From: Cantharellus purpuraceus
Taxonomy: Eukaryota; Basidiomycota; Agaricomycetes; Cantharellales; Hydnaceae
Reading direction: 5' to 3'
DNA length: 64,000 nt
Assembly: GCA_025174535.1 (NCBI GenBank)
Contig: JALBUN010000035.1
Span: 1 to 64,000, forward strand
Each line of letters begins with the position of its first letter. Position 1 is the stretch's first letter. The notes below the pieces were generated by a model. It was not told the DNA's origin, made no database searches, and saw only the letters and a program-made list of their open reading frames with translations. Shown piece after piece: positions 1-10,400 of this stretch. The position numbers and the translations under genes were made by a program.

Positions 1-642
1 ACATTGACGAGATGTTCATCACGGGGTTCGGATGCACAGACACTACGACGGAGCGGTGGCATCGGTTTGTGCAGGAGAATGTAAAGGACTGGAATGGCAC
101 GAACTTGGTGGCGACTGTGCTAATTAGCATGGCCGTGGCGTTTTTAGCGGTCCCGGGGATTGATAATGTCTGCAGGTGTTTGGGGCTAATATCTGTCTTG
201 GTCGCTGTGGCGAGCATTATCACGGGCTTGTTGAATGTGTGGCAGCATCAACACGAAACCTAATCAACCCCCGAGTTAACTATTATTGTGCGTGATTTAT
301 TCTCGATAGAGTTTATTTTGATTCAAACTTTTGTATGGTAGATGGATTTTTTCAGCAAGCAGAGTGGGGTGTACATAACTTCAACCTTCTTGCAACCCTT
401 CTATCTCTCCCCTTGGTGCTCCTCATATGGTCAACCGTGACCTTTGCTGTCGGCATCATGACATTTTCTTGGAGGGGAATAGACCTGACTACTCTGGATG
501 CCAGTGGTGGAGTTGGTAACAGTAACTCGCAACCTCTGGACCTGAACATGTTCCTATTTGGCTTGCCAACTGCATGGGTAACTACGGGCATATTCCTTGG
601 GCTGATTGTGGCTGTTCTTTCGTCATTCATGTTCTTCTGGCA
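1..642 (+). pseudogene. 3' part of a multi-pass membrane protein gene, cut by a retroelement
   Basis: The gene enters from the left edge. The first exon frame reads through to about 235-263 and encodes two hydrophobic segments (LVATVLISMAVAFLAVPGI and LGLISVLVAVASIITGLL) after a Trp-rich HRFVQENVKDW stretch. An acceptor (tatggtag) ends at 341 and the next exon, 342-642, encodes two more membrane segments (LLATLLSLPLVLLIWSTVTF and WVTTGIFLGLIVAVLSSFMF). A donor gtaaac follows at 643, but retroelement sequence starts at about 700, so downstream exons are missing. The layout resembles the large families of basidiomycete orphan membrane proteins, and I do not recognise a specific function. The donor of the first intron is uncertain. 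Confidence 0.5.
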
Positions 643-699
643 GGTAAACCTTCATTCTTCCTTCATGTCTTCGCCATTGATCATTGTGATATGGCAGGT

Positions 700-1800
700 G
701 TGGACGAGAAGTATTCCAAGTTCTTGTGGTTGGTTATGACATCCACCGGATCGGAGGGGCCTTCAAGGTAGTGTCTCCATATCCGGAAGGCTTCATATAT
801 GGCAAGGAGCTCTTTGTCATGGATGTCATAGTTCAGTTCGGGGGGTGTAAATGTACATGAGTGAAAAGCAATCGGGTGGACTTGTCCGTCGTCCGGAGAG
901 ATGATGGACAGGATCGCGGCAAGTGCATAGTTGGAGGCGTTGGTCTCTAATAGGATGGGAACGTCTGGAACCCAATGAGTCAGTATTGGAGTGGAAGTAA
1001 AGGCCTTTTTCAAGGTCTCAAAACTCTGTCTACATTTGTCAGTGAAATTCCATTGGATACCCTTCCTAGTGAGTCGGGTGAGCAGAACAGTGATATCAGA
1101 GTAGCCGTGAATAAAGTGGCGGTAGAAGTGAAGTTGGCGAACCCGAGGAAGGACTGTACATCCTTGACTTTCCAGGGTTCTGGCCATTGCTGTATGGCTT
1201 TGATTTTGTCATCAGACATTGTCAATCCTGCCGGGGAGAGGATATAGCCTAGGTATTTGACCGAGTCAGAGTGGAATTCACATTTGTCAGCGCGGGCGAA
1301 GAGGCCATGTTTTCGGAGACGTCAGAGTACCTCTCGGACATGTGTCCAATGTTCTTCTTCATTGTCCGAATATACCAGAATGTCGTCCAAGTAAACGAGG
1401 ACAGTCACATCAAGGAGGTTGGCGAAGGTATCATTCATGAACCTCTGGAAAGCGGCCAGAGCATTGGTTAGTCCAAAGGGCATGATGCACCACTCGAAAG
1501 ATCCATATCGTGTGTGGAAGGTCGTTTTCCATTCGTTGCCTTCTCGGATACAGACTAGATGGTAGGCATGTCGGAGATCTATTTTGGAGTAGATCTTAGC
1601 CTTTCAAGGACTCTCAAGTAGGTCCGCAGTGCAGGGTATGGGGTATTGGTCTTTCTTGGTGATCTTGTTGAGTCCACGGAAGTTGACGCATAGACGGAGT
1701 GATCCGTCTTTTTTGCAGACAAATAGGACCGGAGCTCCATGAGGAGATAGGGATGGGTGGATGAAGCCTGTGGCCAAGTTCTTGTCTATGAATGTTCAGA
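700..1800 (-). pseudogene. G2a pol remnant: reverse transcriptase and RNase H
   Basis: Translates on the minus strand to QSFETLKKAFTSTPILTHW, LLETNASNYALAAILS and ELNYDIHDKELLAIYEAF, the RT thumb/RNase H region of chromoviruses. The first RNase H Asp of the usual TDAS motif is replaced (TNAS), consistent with decay. Upstream RT sequence, including the [17 protein letters not shown] region, lies at about 1300-1600 in shifted frames. Not functional. Confidence 0.85.
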
Positions 1801-1993
1801 GAGCCAGTAGCTCTTTTTGGGATAGCAAGTAGATAGGGCCAAGCGGAGGGGTGGAGTTGTCATCCAGTTTGATCTTGAGATCGTATGGTTGGTGTTCTGC
1901 TAGGGAGTCGGCTTTAGACTTGCTGAACACGTCAGCGAACTCATGATACTCCTTGGGAACCATAGAGAGGTCTGGTGGAGTGGATCAGGCGGA

Positions 1994-2356
1994 TCAAGTG
2001 GCGAGGAATATCGGATCAGAGAGGTGGACCTGGAATGTGTGAGAACCGTCCAGCTTGCTTAGTCTGGCGAAGACCATAGCGTCCACCATTGATATGAATG
2101 GAGGGGTAGACGGTGTATCTATCAGAGCAGAGTCAGCAGAGGCAGAAGATAATTTTGCACCTATAGTTGCTGGTGACGTCAGGGATGACACAGCCTGTGC
2201 TGGAGAACGGAATGTGATATGGCCCAATGCCCAGTCAATCAACGGATTGTAGCGGGTGAGCCAGTTATGTCCGAGAACCACAGAACAGCTGGAGTCAAGC
2301 GGAGTAACATAGAATGTAAGGTTCTGGATTTCTCCGACAGAAAAATGGATAGACAA
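1994..2356 (-). pseudogene. G2a retropepsin-region remnant
   Basis: Minus-strand ORF with [19 protein letters not shown] followed by [16 protein letters not shown], the C-terminal half of a gypsy aspartic protease domain (the ILG.dWL-like segment). The catalytic DSGA segment is upstream and not intact. The near-identical block at 7124-7567 confirms family membership. Confidence 0.8.
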
Positions 2357-2489
2357 ATCTATAGCTCGTGAAATAACAGCATTAGTAGTGCCGTCAAATA
2401 ATCGGAGTGGTATTGGAGTTATGGTTTATGTATGGAGTTTATGTAAATCAGAAAAAGAGGAATTGAGGAAACAGTGAGTAGAACCGGAG

Positions 2490-3060
2490 TCAATTAATGC
2501 TTTGAATAGTGGTATCGGGAATGGAGTTGGAGTGGACAAGGAGGGTAAGGGAGTCGGAGTGGAAAAGAGCGGATGTGTTCAGGCGGACCTCATTTGTCAT
2601 ATGGGGAGTACCAACGCAGCCCTCAGCCCATACGGAGGCTATAGGACTGCTTACTATTTTTTTTGGTCTGTCGTGGCATTGGCGGCGTGGCCCTTTGCCT
2701 TTGCTGCAGACGAGGTTGCCTTGTCGCAATCCTTGGCTTGGTGACCAGGCTTTCCGCAGAACAGACAGAGGTTGTTGTCCATGCAGCACTGGTGTTCCTG
2801 CTGGGTAAGTTTCCCATCCTTTCCCAGCTTGGTGGAGAGGTCTGGAGTACTCTTGCAAGCTCTGGAGTTATTGCTGGTACTGGAGTTATTCTGACCAGAA
2901 CCGGAAGCGGCAGCGTTACCAGTGTTTGACTTCTGGCCTGAGTTGGTGGTGGCCCGCTTATTGGACCCCTTGTTGGACTTTGGGGTCTTGTCCAATGATT
3001 TGTCCGATTTGTTGTTGGCTGAATTTTCGCAGGAGACCTCGGATTGACATTCCCAATTAG
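2490..3060 (-). pseudogene. G2a gag C-terminus with zinc knuckle
   Basis: Minus strand encodes a Ser/Asn/Lys-rich linker followed by CLFCGKPGHQAKDC, a CX2CX4HX4C retroviral-type zinc knuckle used for RNA packaging. Frames shift around it. The gag N-terminus is missing because a G1 LTR fragment joins at about 3060. Confidence 0.85.
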
Positions 3061-3213
3061 GCAAGTTCTTTATACTAGATGATGCAAGGAATAGGGGAAC
3101 CAAGATAGGGGAACAATAGGGGAGAGATAGGAGAGTGCACCCTAACAGGCTGTGCTGATAGGGGCGATAAGAAAGGTGCTAAAAATAGAAACTGAGTCAT
3201 ATGAACCCTGACA
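3061..3213 (-). mobile_element. G1 LTR fragment (minus orientation)
   Basis: Reverse complement starts TGTCAGGGTTCATATGACTC and runs through the pyrimidine-rich U3 to the TATA-like stretch, matching the first part of the G1 LTRs at 25531 and 41369. It is truncated on the gag side. Confidence 0.85.
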
Positions 3214-3449
3214 ACCTCCCAACCAGGCTCCTCATTGTCCTCCAGTCACAGAGCATGATCTACCATCTTGACTGTCCTTTTTGCTCCCCATCATCCTCCA
3301 ACCACAGAGCACTATTACACTTACCCATTACTCAGTGCTACCCCTACCCCTCAACCTGACTGTTCTTTGGCATGTTGAACAACTGCATTACATACTATCT
3401 GTTTGCTAGGACCATTGCACACAGGCTTATAGGGTCTACTCCATAAGCA
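3214..3449. other. Unassigned spacer
   Basis: No convincing coding frame, LTR ends or inverted repeats. The short direct repeat around cacagagca (about 3247 and 3304) is the only structure noticed. Confidence 0.4.
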
Positions 3450-3727
3450 AACCAACAGTGTATGAATAGATACGCATCAGGCTGACGGGTATACCCAAGA
3501 TGGCATTTGCGACTGTCTTGGGGACATTTGTCAGTCAAGTCATGCAGCAAGGGGACAAAGTGGATGAGGATACTTCAACCATGTCAGGGATGACTGAGAG
3601 CCATCCCCCTCCGGAACCATATGAACAAGACAGCCATATGGACACCAACTCATCAGAGCAGCTTCACAAGGAGCTGTATAATTATGAAGTACTGAATGAG
3701 ATCATGTTTTATTCAAAAAGGGGAGGG
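3450..3727 (+). pseudogene. P-family gypsy remnant: RT fragment joined to pol end and PPT
   Basis: The + strand encodes KMAFATVLGTFVSQVMQQGD, the gypsy RT stretch after the palm Asp (the usual form is K.AF.T..G.F...VM..G). It then switches to unrelated acidic sequence and ends FYSKRGGC over a purine run, aaaaaggggaggg (about 3715-3727). That run directly precedes an LTR and is read as the polypurine tract. An internal deletion has removed most of pol. The hairpin-rich style fits the P family. Confidence 0.6.
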
Positions 3728-3996
3728 TGTAAGTACCCAAGGTACTTACTTACTATAGTATATAAGTATAATTGATATATGCAGCATTCCCTTAAGGAAT
3801 GTTGTCTTCTTGGTAGATATATGCACCCATAGGGTGCATATGTATAGTTATTATGTAAGCCAGTGGACCCAGTACACATGTGGGTCCACTTATAGTAGAT
3901 AGACCTCAGTAAACAACCACACTGTACAGCACATCGCACAACCAATATACTTGGTTGAGTTCTTTGTAACAGTGTAAACTAAGACACCCATTTACA
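3728..3996 (+). mobile_element. P-family LTR (3' LTR of a remnant)
   Basis: Starts TGTAAG and ends TTTACA. A second copy at 47999-48273 has perfect TGTAAG..CTTACA ends. Both contain the hairpins cattcccttaaggaatg and gcacccatagggtgc-like, and a tggaccca...tgggtcca inverted pair. A purine tract lies immediately upstream. No target duplication is visible because the right side joins a truncated G2 element. Confidence 0.8.
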
Positions 3997-4335
3997 AGCA
4001 ACCACTTTGAATCAGAAGGGTCATCCAAGTGTTTAACTGCAACAGGATTGGATCAGAGTGATGAGCAGATGTCAGATCAGAGTTGGTCAATGTCCATGAT
4101 GGTGACAGCTCAGAGGGTGGGAGTCATGAGGGTAGATGCTCATAGGGACAATGCCAGCTGCTTGTTAGTGAACACAGGGTGAAAGTTGTGTGGATTTACA
4201 GTGGCATAGTCACTACTCCCTTCTTTAGGGTACACGTCCCAGCATCTAGTTAACATGTCAGGCTTTGCTCCAAGTTGACCAGGATGCAAGCAAATAACAA
4301 GGTTGAACTGAGACAGGTATTTGGACCACTGGACT
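3997..4335 (-). pseudogene. G2b pol remnant: RNase H/integrase linker
   Basis: Colinear with the reverse complement of about 51.1-51.33 kb and 52.09-52.19 kb of the provirus at 48.9 kb. Here the sequence is continuous where that provirus is split by a C2 solo LTR, so this copy shows the empty site. Stops are abundant. Confidence 0.75.
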
Positions 4336-5087
4336 TGTTGTTCCAGCTGCTGGACATCTAGCTGATGGACTTCTGGGGAGAAAGGAGAAGAGAGGGGGAT
4401 TAGAGGGGACAGGGGAGGGACGGGAGCATATAGGAGGCTCAGGAGGTTTGGAGGGGCAAAGGGGCAAAGGGGGTAAAGGAGGACGGTTACAGGAATGGAA
4501 TAGGGAACAGGAGAAGCCCCTGTGAGTTCCAGAACTTCCTGGACATTATTTCGCTTTTATTTTCATCATTTCATCATCATGGACACTTCCCCCCCTCATC
4601 ATCTCATCATCCATCCCATCGTCGACTCAGGACATTCACGAATGACTTCATTCATTCATAGGACTTAGTATCATATATAAATTTTTCAAGATAGAGTAAT
4701 TATCTCTCACCTATTCTGTCTGTGTGTCTGAATCTATTCATATCTGGAATAGCTCCAGAATGAACACATATTTCTATTAGCTTTTGCATATTCTATTAGA
4801 ATATTGCATATCCCACTTGAATATCAAATTATGAAGCCATACAATCACTGGCTACATTTTTATTAAGCATTTACTTGAAATTGTTGCACCTACTCCTGCT
4901 ATCTGCTGAATTAGCTTGTATCCAGACTAGGACTTATCCAAATCACTCCAAACTTCACACAAAGATACTATTCAAGCTTGTCTCTCACATGACTGTGCAT
5001 ACATTGTGTTCCCATCACTGCTCCATTTTCTATTCCACCTCTGCTCATCACTACACCCCAACAAGGCAATTATTCACATCAATAACA
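4336..5087 (+). mobile_element. C2-family LTR nested in G2b
   Basis: Begins TGTTGTTCCAGCTG and ends CAATAACA, 752 bp. It matches the reverse complement of 51329-52092 over its whole length. A TATA-like atatataaat occurs in the middle. G2b pol sequence lies on both sides, so it is an insertion, but no clean 5-bp duplication is visible. Confidence 0.75.
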
Positions 5088-5779
5088 TGGGTGAGGAGTT
5101 TTATCATGGAGAAGTATTCCAAGTTCTTGTGGTCCATTATGATGTCAACTGGATTGGAGGGACCTTCAAGGTAGTGTCTCCATATCCAGAAAGCTTCATA
5201 TATGGCAAGGAGCTCTTTGTCATGGACATCATAGTTCAGCTCAGGGGGTGTAAATGTATGTAGTGAAAAGCAATCAGATGGACTTGTCCTTCATCTGGAG
5301 AGATGATGGACAGATTGTGGTGAATGCATAGTCAGAGGCATTGGTCTCTAATAGGATAGGAATGTCTGGAACCCAATGAGTCAGTATCAGAGTGAAGGTA
5401 AAGGCCTTTTTCAAAGTCTCAAAGCTCTGTCTACATTCATCAGTGAAATTCCATTCAATACCCTTCCTAGTAAGCTGGGTGAGCAGAACAGTAATATTGG
5501 AGTAGTTGTGGATAAAGCGTTGGTAGAAGTTGGCAAACCCTAGGAATGACTGTACATCTTTGCCCTTCCACAGTTCTGGCCATTCCTGTATGGCTTTGAT
5601 TTTGTCATTGGACATTGTTAGTCCTGCAGGGGAGAGGATATATAGCCTAGATACTTGACAGAGTTGGAGTGGAATTTGCACTTGTCAGTGCAGGCAAAGA
5701 GGCCATGTTGGCAGAGATGTTGGAGTACCTCTTGGATATGTGTCCGATGTTCATCTTCATTATCTGAATATACCAAAAT
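5088..5779 (-). pseudogene. G2b pol remnant: RT thumb and RNase H
   Basis: Minus strand encodes LGFANFYQRFIHNYSNITVL, LLETNASDYAFTTI and, further 5', a LVYSDNEDEHRTHIQEVLQH palm/thumb stretch. It is interrupted at 5780 by a solo LTR, and the reading continues beyond 6520. Confidence 0.8.
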
Positions 5780-6515
5780 TGTTATTTGGAAAACCAGACT
5801 TCTGGGGAGAAAAAAGAGAGGGGGGAACAGAGGGGATAGGAGGGATAGCAGCACATAGGAGGCTCAGGAGCTCAGGAGGGGATAAGGAAACGAGGGGAAA
5901 GGAGGAGCCCCTGTAAGCTCCACAATCATCTGAACATTCACCCTAATTTTTCTTTTGATTTATTTTGTCATTTTTTCCCTATTTGACATCACCCCCATTT
6001 TGTTTTTATCATAAATAACTTTCCCTTTATTCATATGACACAGAACTTTTATCACGAGTCATTAGCATGCATATCTTGTATAAAACATGCCTAGCTAGAT
6101 ATATAATGGACTAGAGAATTAACTCTCACTATTTCTTTGTGTCTTGTGTCTGAATTATTTGTATCTGGAATAGCTCCAGAACGAACACGTCTTTCTGCAA
6201 TCTTTTGCATATTCTACTAGATATTGCAATATCTATTCGAATCCCAGTTTGCGAAGCTTAAGCTCCACTGGTTGATTTTATATTAAGCATTTACTTGATT
6301 TCGAAGCATCAGTCCCTGCTGCATACGTAAATTGTCAATATCTAGACGAGGACCACACCAAACCTTTTCAGATTTTGTAGGAAGATACTAATCAAGTATA
6401 TCTTTCATTCGACTGTGCATACACCCAGTCCACATCACTTCCCCACTCCCTATTCAAATTCTACTTCACATGGAACACTCTCAGCAAGGCACCGTCACAA
6501 ATTTATTTCTCAACA
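5780..6515 (+). mobile_element. Solo LTR, C family, TSD AAAAT
   Basis: Begins TGTTATTTGG and ends TTCTCAACA, 736 bp, flanked by the exact 5-bp duplication aaaat (5775-5779 and 6516-6520). Removing it restores continuous G2 RT sequence. Internal landmarks shared with other C LTRs are tgtataaaacatgc and the gaatagctccagaacgaac stretch. Confidence 0.92.
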
Positions 6516-6520
6516 AAAAT

Positions 6521-7000
6521 GTCATCTAAGTAAACAAGGATGGTAACATCAAGGAGATTGGTGAAGGTGTTGTTCATGAACTGTTGGAAGGCAGCTGGAG
6601 CATTGGCCAGTCCAAAAGGCATGACACACCATTTGAAGGATCCATATCAAGTGTGAAAAGTTGTTTTCCACTTGTTACCTTCTCAGATACAGACTAGATG
6701 ATAGGCATGTTGGAGATATATTTTGGAATAGATCTTGGCCTTGTGTGGACTCTCAAGCAGGTCCACAGTATGAGGTATTGGGTATTGATCTTTCTTGGTG
6801 ATTTTTTTGAGTCCTTGGAAATCAACACATAAATGGAGTGATCCATCTTTCTTGTGGTCAAATAGAACCAGGGCTCCATGGGGGGATAGGGATGGGCAGA
6901 TGAAGCCTGTGGCCAAGTTTTTGTCTATGAATGCTTGGAGAGCCAGTAGCTCTTTTTAGGATAGCGAATAGATAGGGCCAAGTGAAGGGGTGGAGTTGTC
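6521..7000 (-). pseudogene. G2b pol remnant: RT fingers and palm
   Basis: Minus strand encodes [38 protein letters not shown] and [17 protein letters not shown], the RT fingers plus the first catalytic-Asp region; the expected D of F.kiDL is lost (SKIYL). The segment nearest 6521 carries the [20 protein letters not shown] motif. Confidence 0.8.
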
Positions 7001-7123
7001 ATCCAACTCAATTTTGAGATCATACAGTCAGTGTTCCACTAGAGAGTCAGCTTTGGACTTGCTGAACATGTTGGCGAATTTGTGATACTCCTTAGGAACC
7101 ATAGATAGGTCCAGCAGAGCTGA

Positions 7124-7567
7124 TCAAGTAGAGTGGGCAGCAAGAAGAATTGGATCAGAGAGGTGAACCTGGAATGTTTGTGATCTGTCCAGTTTGCTTA
7201 GTCTGGTGAAGACCATAGCATCCACCATCAATATAGACAGAGGTGTAGATGGAGTATCTATTGGAGTGGAGTCAGTGGAGGCAGAAGATAATTTCACACC
7301 TATAGTTGCTGGTGATGTCAGGGATGATACAGCCTGTACTGGAGAACAGAATGTGATATGGCCCAATGCCCAGTCAATCAATGGATTGTAGCAGGTGAGC
7401 CAATTATGTCCAAGAACCACAGAACAGCTGGAGTCAAGTGGAGTAACATAGAATGTAATGTTCTGGATTTCTCCAATAGAAAAATGGATAGACAAATCTA
7501 TAGCTTGTGAAATCATAGCATTAGTAGTGCCATACAAAAGAGACAGAGGTTCTGTTCGATATGACAC
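7124..7567 (-). pseudogene. G2b retropepsin-region remnant
   Basis: Minus-strand ORF encoding [19 protein letters not shown] and [16 protein letters not shown]. Parallel to 1994-2356. The N-terminal catalytic segment precedes it in a disrupted frame. Confidence 0.8.
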
Positions 7568-8543
7568 TGTCGTTCCTGTGGAGTAAGTTTACCATCTTTA
7601 CCTAGCTTGATAGAGAGGTTGGGGGTCTGCTTTGGAGTTCTGAAGGTAGAGGCTGTAGGGGGTTGGACCTGGGGTTACCAGATTTACTGGAGTTGGACTG
7701 CTTCTTGTTGTCACTGCCCTGGGTGTTGGAGGAAGAAGTGGACTTGCCCTTGTCGTGGGACTTGTCCTGGTTCTTGCCCAAGGAAATCTCTCAAGCTACT
7801 TCAGAGTGTCATTCCCAATATTGAGCATTGATGGACTGTACTAAAGTCCTGAGTTCAGATGGGGTGACTGGTTTGCTTACTCTGGCAACCTTGTCCTTAA
7901 TTTGGGATGGAAGGCCATTGTATAACTGGCATCGAAGTGCAGTGTTACCCCATTGGAAACGAGCAGCTAGTCAATTGAACTCAACTAGATACTTAGTGAT
8001 CTGCTGGTTATCATGCATATGGAGATTCTCCAGTTTGGCCTCAGCTTTGGCCTCTGGGTCATGAGGTCCAAAATTGGTCTTTAATTCAGACACAAACTTG
8101 GAGTAGTCATCTAGCCAAGAGGCTTTAGAATTGGAGGTTAGGGTGGGTTTGAACCAATCAAGTGCAGTTCCCTTTAAATAAGATAGAGCATAAGTAACTT
8201 TAGCACTACCATTGGAGAACGCACCAGGACGGTCATGGAAGTTGAGGGTGCATTGCATAAGGAAGGGTTGGAGTTTGTGGGAATTGGATCTGTTGAAGGT
8301 ATCTGGTTCTCAGACCTTGGTCCAAGCAGAGGACTTCTTTGGAGATGATATGGAGTTGGCCAATATACTGAGGGCTTCCACAAGGTTAGGGATTGGGATG
8401 GATGAGGGATTGGCTGGAGGAGTGCCTTCCTGGAGCTCGGCAACAGGCTCCTGATCGGATACTGGAGCTTCTCCAGGGACTTCCTCAATGGTGGCAGGTG
8501 GTACTCCCACTTGGATGGAGGTTTGTGTGCTTTGGGGGGGCAT
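7568..8543 (-). pseudogene. G2b gag remnant
   Basis: Minus strand. The N-terminal part (8310-8543) is a Pro/Glu-rich leader ending NSISSPKKSSAWTKV. The central part (7971-8258) has FHDRPGAFSNGSAKVTYALS, KGTALDWFKPTL and FVSELKTNFGPHDPEAKAE, the retrotransposon gag (Retrotrans_gag) fold. The C-terminal zinc-knuckle part near 7570-7760 is frameshifted. Confidence 0.8.
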
Positions 8544-8559
8544 GATGATTGAGGGTAGT

Positions 8560-9041
8560 TGTTACGCACTAGGTCTGGTTGGGTTGGAGGTTGGGTTGGA
8601 GGTTGGGTTGGAGTCAGAGAGGGAATTGAGGTATGTCGTGGCTTCAGCTTATGTGCTGCGCCCTTACTAATACCGGTGTCCAAGATTTCAGAGACGGAGT
8701 GCAACTTAGATAGTTAGGATTGGACTTAGGAACTAGGCGTGATTTGATATTCGAACTGGGGATGAAGTCCCCAGTTAGACGGCTTAAATACATATTCGAA
8801 ATCTAATAATAATTACTCTGGTGATGGGTCTCCAAGGCCAATGGCCTTACATGAGTATGTCTGAGTCCAACAGGGACGGATGTCCAGGTTCCTATGGTGA
8901 TGCTGATGCATCAATTGGAACCGGACATGGATGGGCGAGATTCAGTGGTGACAATTGGACAGATGAATGGAGATGTGACAGTTTCCAAATGGAGTACAGA
9001 CTTCATATGCACGGGGATCTGAGTGGATCAGATGGGGATCT
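8560..9041 (-). mobile_element. 5' LTR of G2b (minus), truncated
   Basis: On the plus strand it begins tgttacgcactaggt, the complement of the G2 LTR 3' end (GTGCGTAACA). It continues through a ggttgggttgga tandem stretch (8576-8616) that corresponds to the gacc-rich 3' part of other G2 LTRs. It is cut at 9041 before the TGTTATGACTATATTC end by a copia LTR. Confidence 0.85.
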
Positions 9042-9191
9042 TGTTGGAATACCAGATACAGGATCCTACCATAACAACGCATCAACACAGGTTGTCACAA
9101 TATGGGACATTACTCATTCAATCCACATGACAACACTCCACCATATTTAAATCTATTTATTCCACTAGTACTTACTTCACAGCTGCGATGG

Positions 9192-9201
9192 TATATATAA
9201 A
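9192..9201 (+). promoter_or_regulatory. TATA box of the D1 copia LTR
   Basis: tatatataaa lies 25-35 nt upstream of the ccctcagttg segment that begins the duplicated leader, a normal distance for a pol II start at the R region. Confidence 0.65.
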
Positions 9202-9254
9202 GGAGTCGCAGCTGTCTCCCTTCCCTCAGTTGTGTTTAATACACACACACTGAG

Positions 9255-9309
9255 GTAGGGAGTTGCTTTGTTATCCCTAAATACTATGTTCACTTATTTC
9301 TCATTACAG
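9255..9309 (+). other. Intron-like GT..AG segment (55 nt) in the D1 LTR
   Basis: Starts gtaggg, has a ccctaaatac branch-like motif and a pyrimidine-rich stretch, and ends cattacag. The flanking E1 and E2 reappear precisely joined at 9338-9379, as splicing would produce. E1 copies differ only at two adjacent positions (TG versus CA), the signature of a decayed CpG. Confidence 0.6.
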
Positions 9310-9386
9310 TTTATCTGTCAAGGTATTTAGATTGTAGTCAGTCATGTTTAATACACACACACTGAGTTTATCTGTCAAGTATTTCA

Positions 9387-9402
9387 ATAGGTTATGGGCC
9401 CC
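9387..9402 (+). other. Primer-binding site resembling a half initiator-tRNA site
   Basis: ataggttatgggcccc follows the LTR end. From known biology, copia and Ty5 prime from an anticodon-cleaved initiator tRNA-Met, whose complement reads GGTTATGAGCCC. The site here agrees with that apart from one internal base. Confidence 0.55.
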
Positions 9403-9450
9403 ATGCTCATGCTTTAAGACCAACTCAATTTATTACACAGAATAGTCAAT

Positions 9451-9672
9451 ATGACCAACATAAGACTCACAGAAAAAATGGTTGGAAAACTCACTGTTGG
9501 CACCTGGCCACAATGGGCCAGGAAATGCAAAGCTGTCCTCTGATCCAATGGAGTGTGGTCACACATCGAGAGTCATAAGCAGAAACCCCCAATGGAGAAA
9601 GCTGAACTCCGAGTATGGGAGGAAACAAATGATCGTATTGTTGGCGCTTTATGCCAGGTTGTGGAGGACTCT
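9451..9672 (+). pseudogene. Copia gag N-terminus (broken)
   Basis: ATG at 9451 opens MTNIRLTEKMVGKLTVGTWP, then QWARKCKAVL, an in-frame TGA (probably from CGA), and continues ...EKAELRVWEETNDRIVGALCQ. The pattern L..gtW..W......L...gvw and E...W...N.r..gal is that of the copia gag N-terminal domain. It is cut at 9673 by a C LTR. Confidence 0.65.
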
Positions 9673-10400
9673 TGTTATTTGAAAGACCAGACTTCTAGGG
9701 AGAAAAAGGAGAGGGGGGAACAGAGGGGATAGGAGGGATAGGAGCATATAGGAGGCTCAGGAGCTTAGGAGGGGATAAGGAGACGAGGGGAAATGACTGA
9801 GAGGGGAAAGGAGGAGCCCCTGTAAGCTCCACAATGATCTGAACATTCACCCTAATCTTTCTTTTGATTTATTTCGTCATTATTCCCTATTTGACATCAC
9901 CCCCCCATTTTGTTTTTATCATAAATCACTTTCCCTTTATGCACATGACACAGAACTTTTATCACAAGTTATTAGCATGCATATCTTGTATAAAACATGC
10001 CTGGCTAGATATGCAATGGACTAGAGAATTTGCTCTCACCTGTTTTTGTTGACTGTGTCTGAACTATTCGTTTCTGGAATAACTCCAGAACGAACGCGTA
10101 TTTCTATATTCTTCCAGAGTATTGCAACATATATTCGAATCCCAGTTTGCGAAGCCTAAGCTCCACTGGTTGATTTTCTATTAAGCATATACTCTTGTTC
10201 GAGTCATCTGCTCCTGATCCCTGCTCAAATTGTCAATATCTAGATGAAGATCACACCAAACTTCATCAAACTTCATAGGAAGATACTAATCAAGTATATC
10301 TTCAATTCGACTATGCATACACCCAGTTCCCATCACTCCCTTTGTCCCTGTTCAAAATCTATTCTCAACACACCCCTAGCAAGGCGAAATTTTTTCAACA
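9673..10400 (+). mobile_element. C-family LTR
   Basis: Begins TGTTATTTGAAAGACC and ends TTTTTCAACA, 728 bp. It carries gtataaaacatgc near the middle and the clamp-like sequence tctggaataactccagaacg. Flanks differ (copia gag on the left, G2 3' region on the right) and no TSD is visible, so it sits at a rearranged junction. Confidence 0.85.

Larger units (their letters stand above)
700..3060 (-). mobile_element. Ty3/gypsy G2 element, decayed internal fragment (G2a)
   Basis: Minus-strand fragment that runs from gag zinc knuckle (3060 side) through protease and reverse transcriptase to RNase H (700 side). It carries stops and frameshifts. Its nucleotide sequence is closely similar to the fragment at 5.1-8.5 kb and to the provirus at 48.9-56.3 kb. 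Both ends are truncated: the left abuts the broken membrane-protein gene and the right abuts a G1 LTR fragment. No LTR of its own remains. Confidence 0.85.
3997..9041 (-). mobile_element. Ty3/gypsy G2 element, decayed (G2b), with nested LTRs
   Basis: A minus-strand G2 copy running from its 5' LTR (9041-8560) through gag, protease, RT, RNase H and the RH-IN linker, cut at 3996 by the P LTR. It is interrupted by a C2 LTR (4336-5087) and a C-family solo LTR (5780-6515). Numerous stops are present, most explained by CG to TG/CA change relative to the 48.9 kb provirus. Confidence 0.85.
9042..9386 (+). mobile_element. Ty1/copia-type 5' LTR (family D1) with an intron-like segment
   Basis: Starts TGTTGGAATACC where G2b stops and ends TATTTCA just before a primer-binding site. 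It contains a TATA box (9192-9201) inside an inverted pair cagctgcgatgg/gtcgcagctg. Downstream it has exon-like E1 (9226-9254), a 55-nt GT..AG segment (9255-9309), E2 (9310-9322), a short gtatttag..tag spacer, and a second E1 (9338-9366) joined directly to E2 (9367-9379). See findings. Confidence 0.7.

Noticed and set aside
3500..3775. Independent 91-aa gene
   Set aside because: Its start is gypsy RT sequence (AFATVLGTFVSQVMQQGD) and its end lies in the PPT/LTR junction, so it is a deleted P pol remnant.
8821..9150. 109-aa open frame on the + strand
   Set aside because: It lies wholly within the reverse complement of a G2 LTR and its continuation. The same frame appears antisense in every G2 LTR copy and changes with decay.
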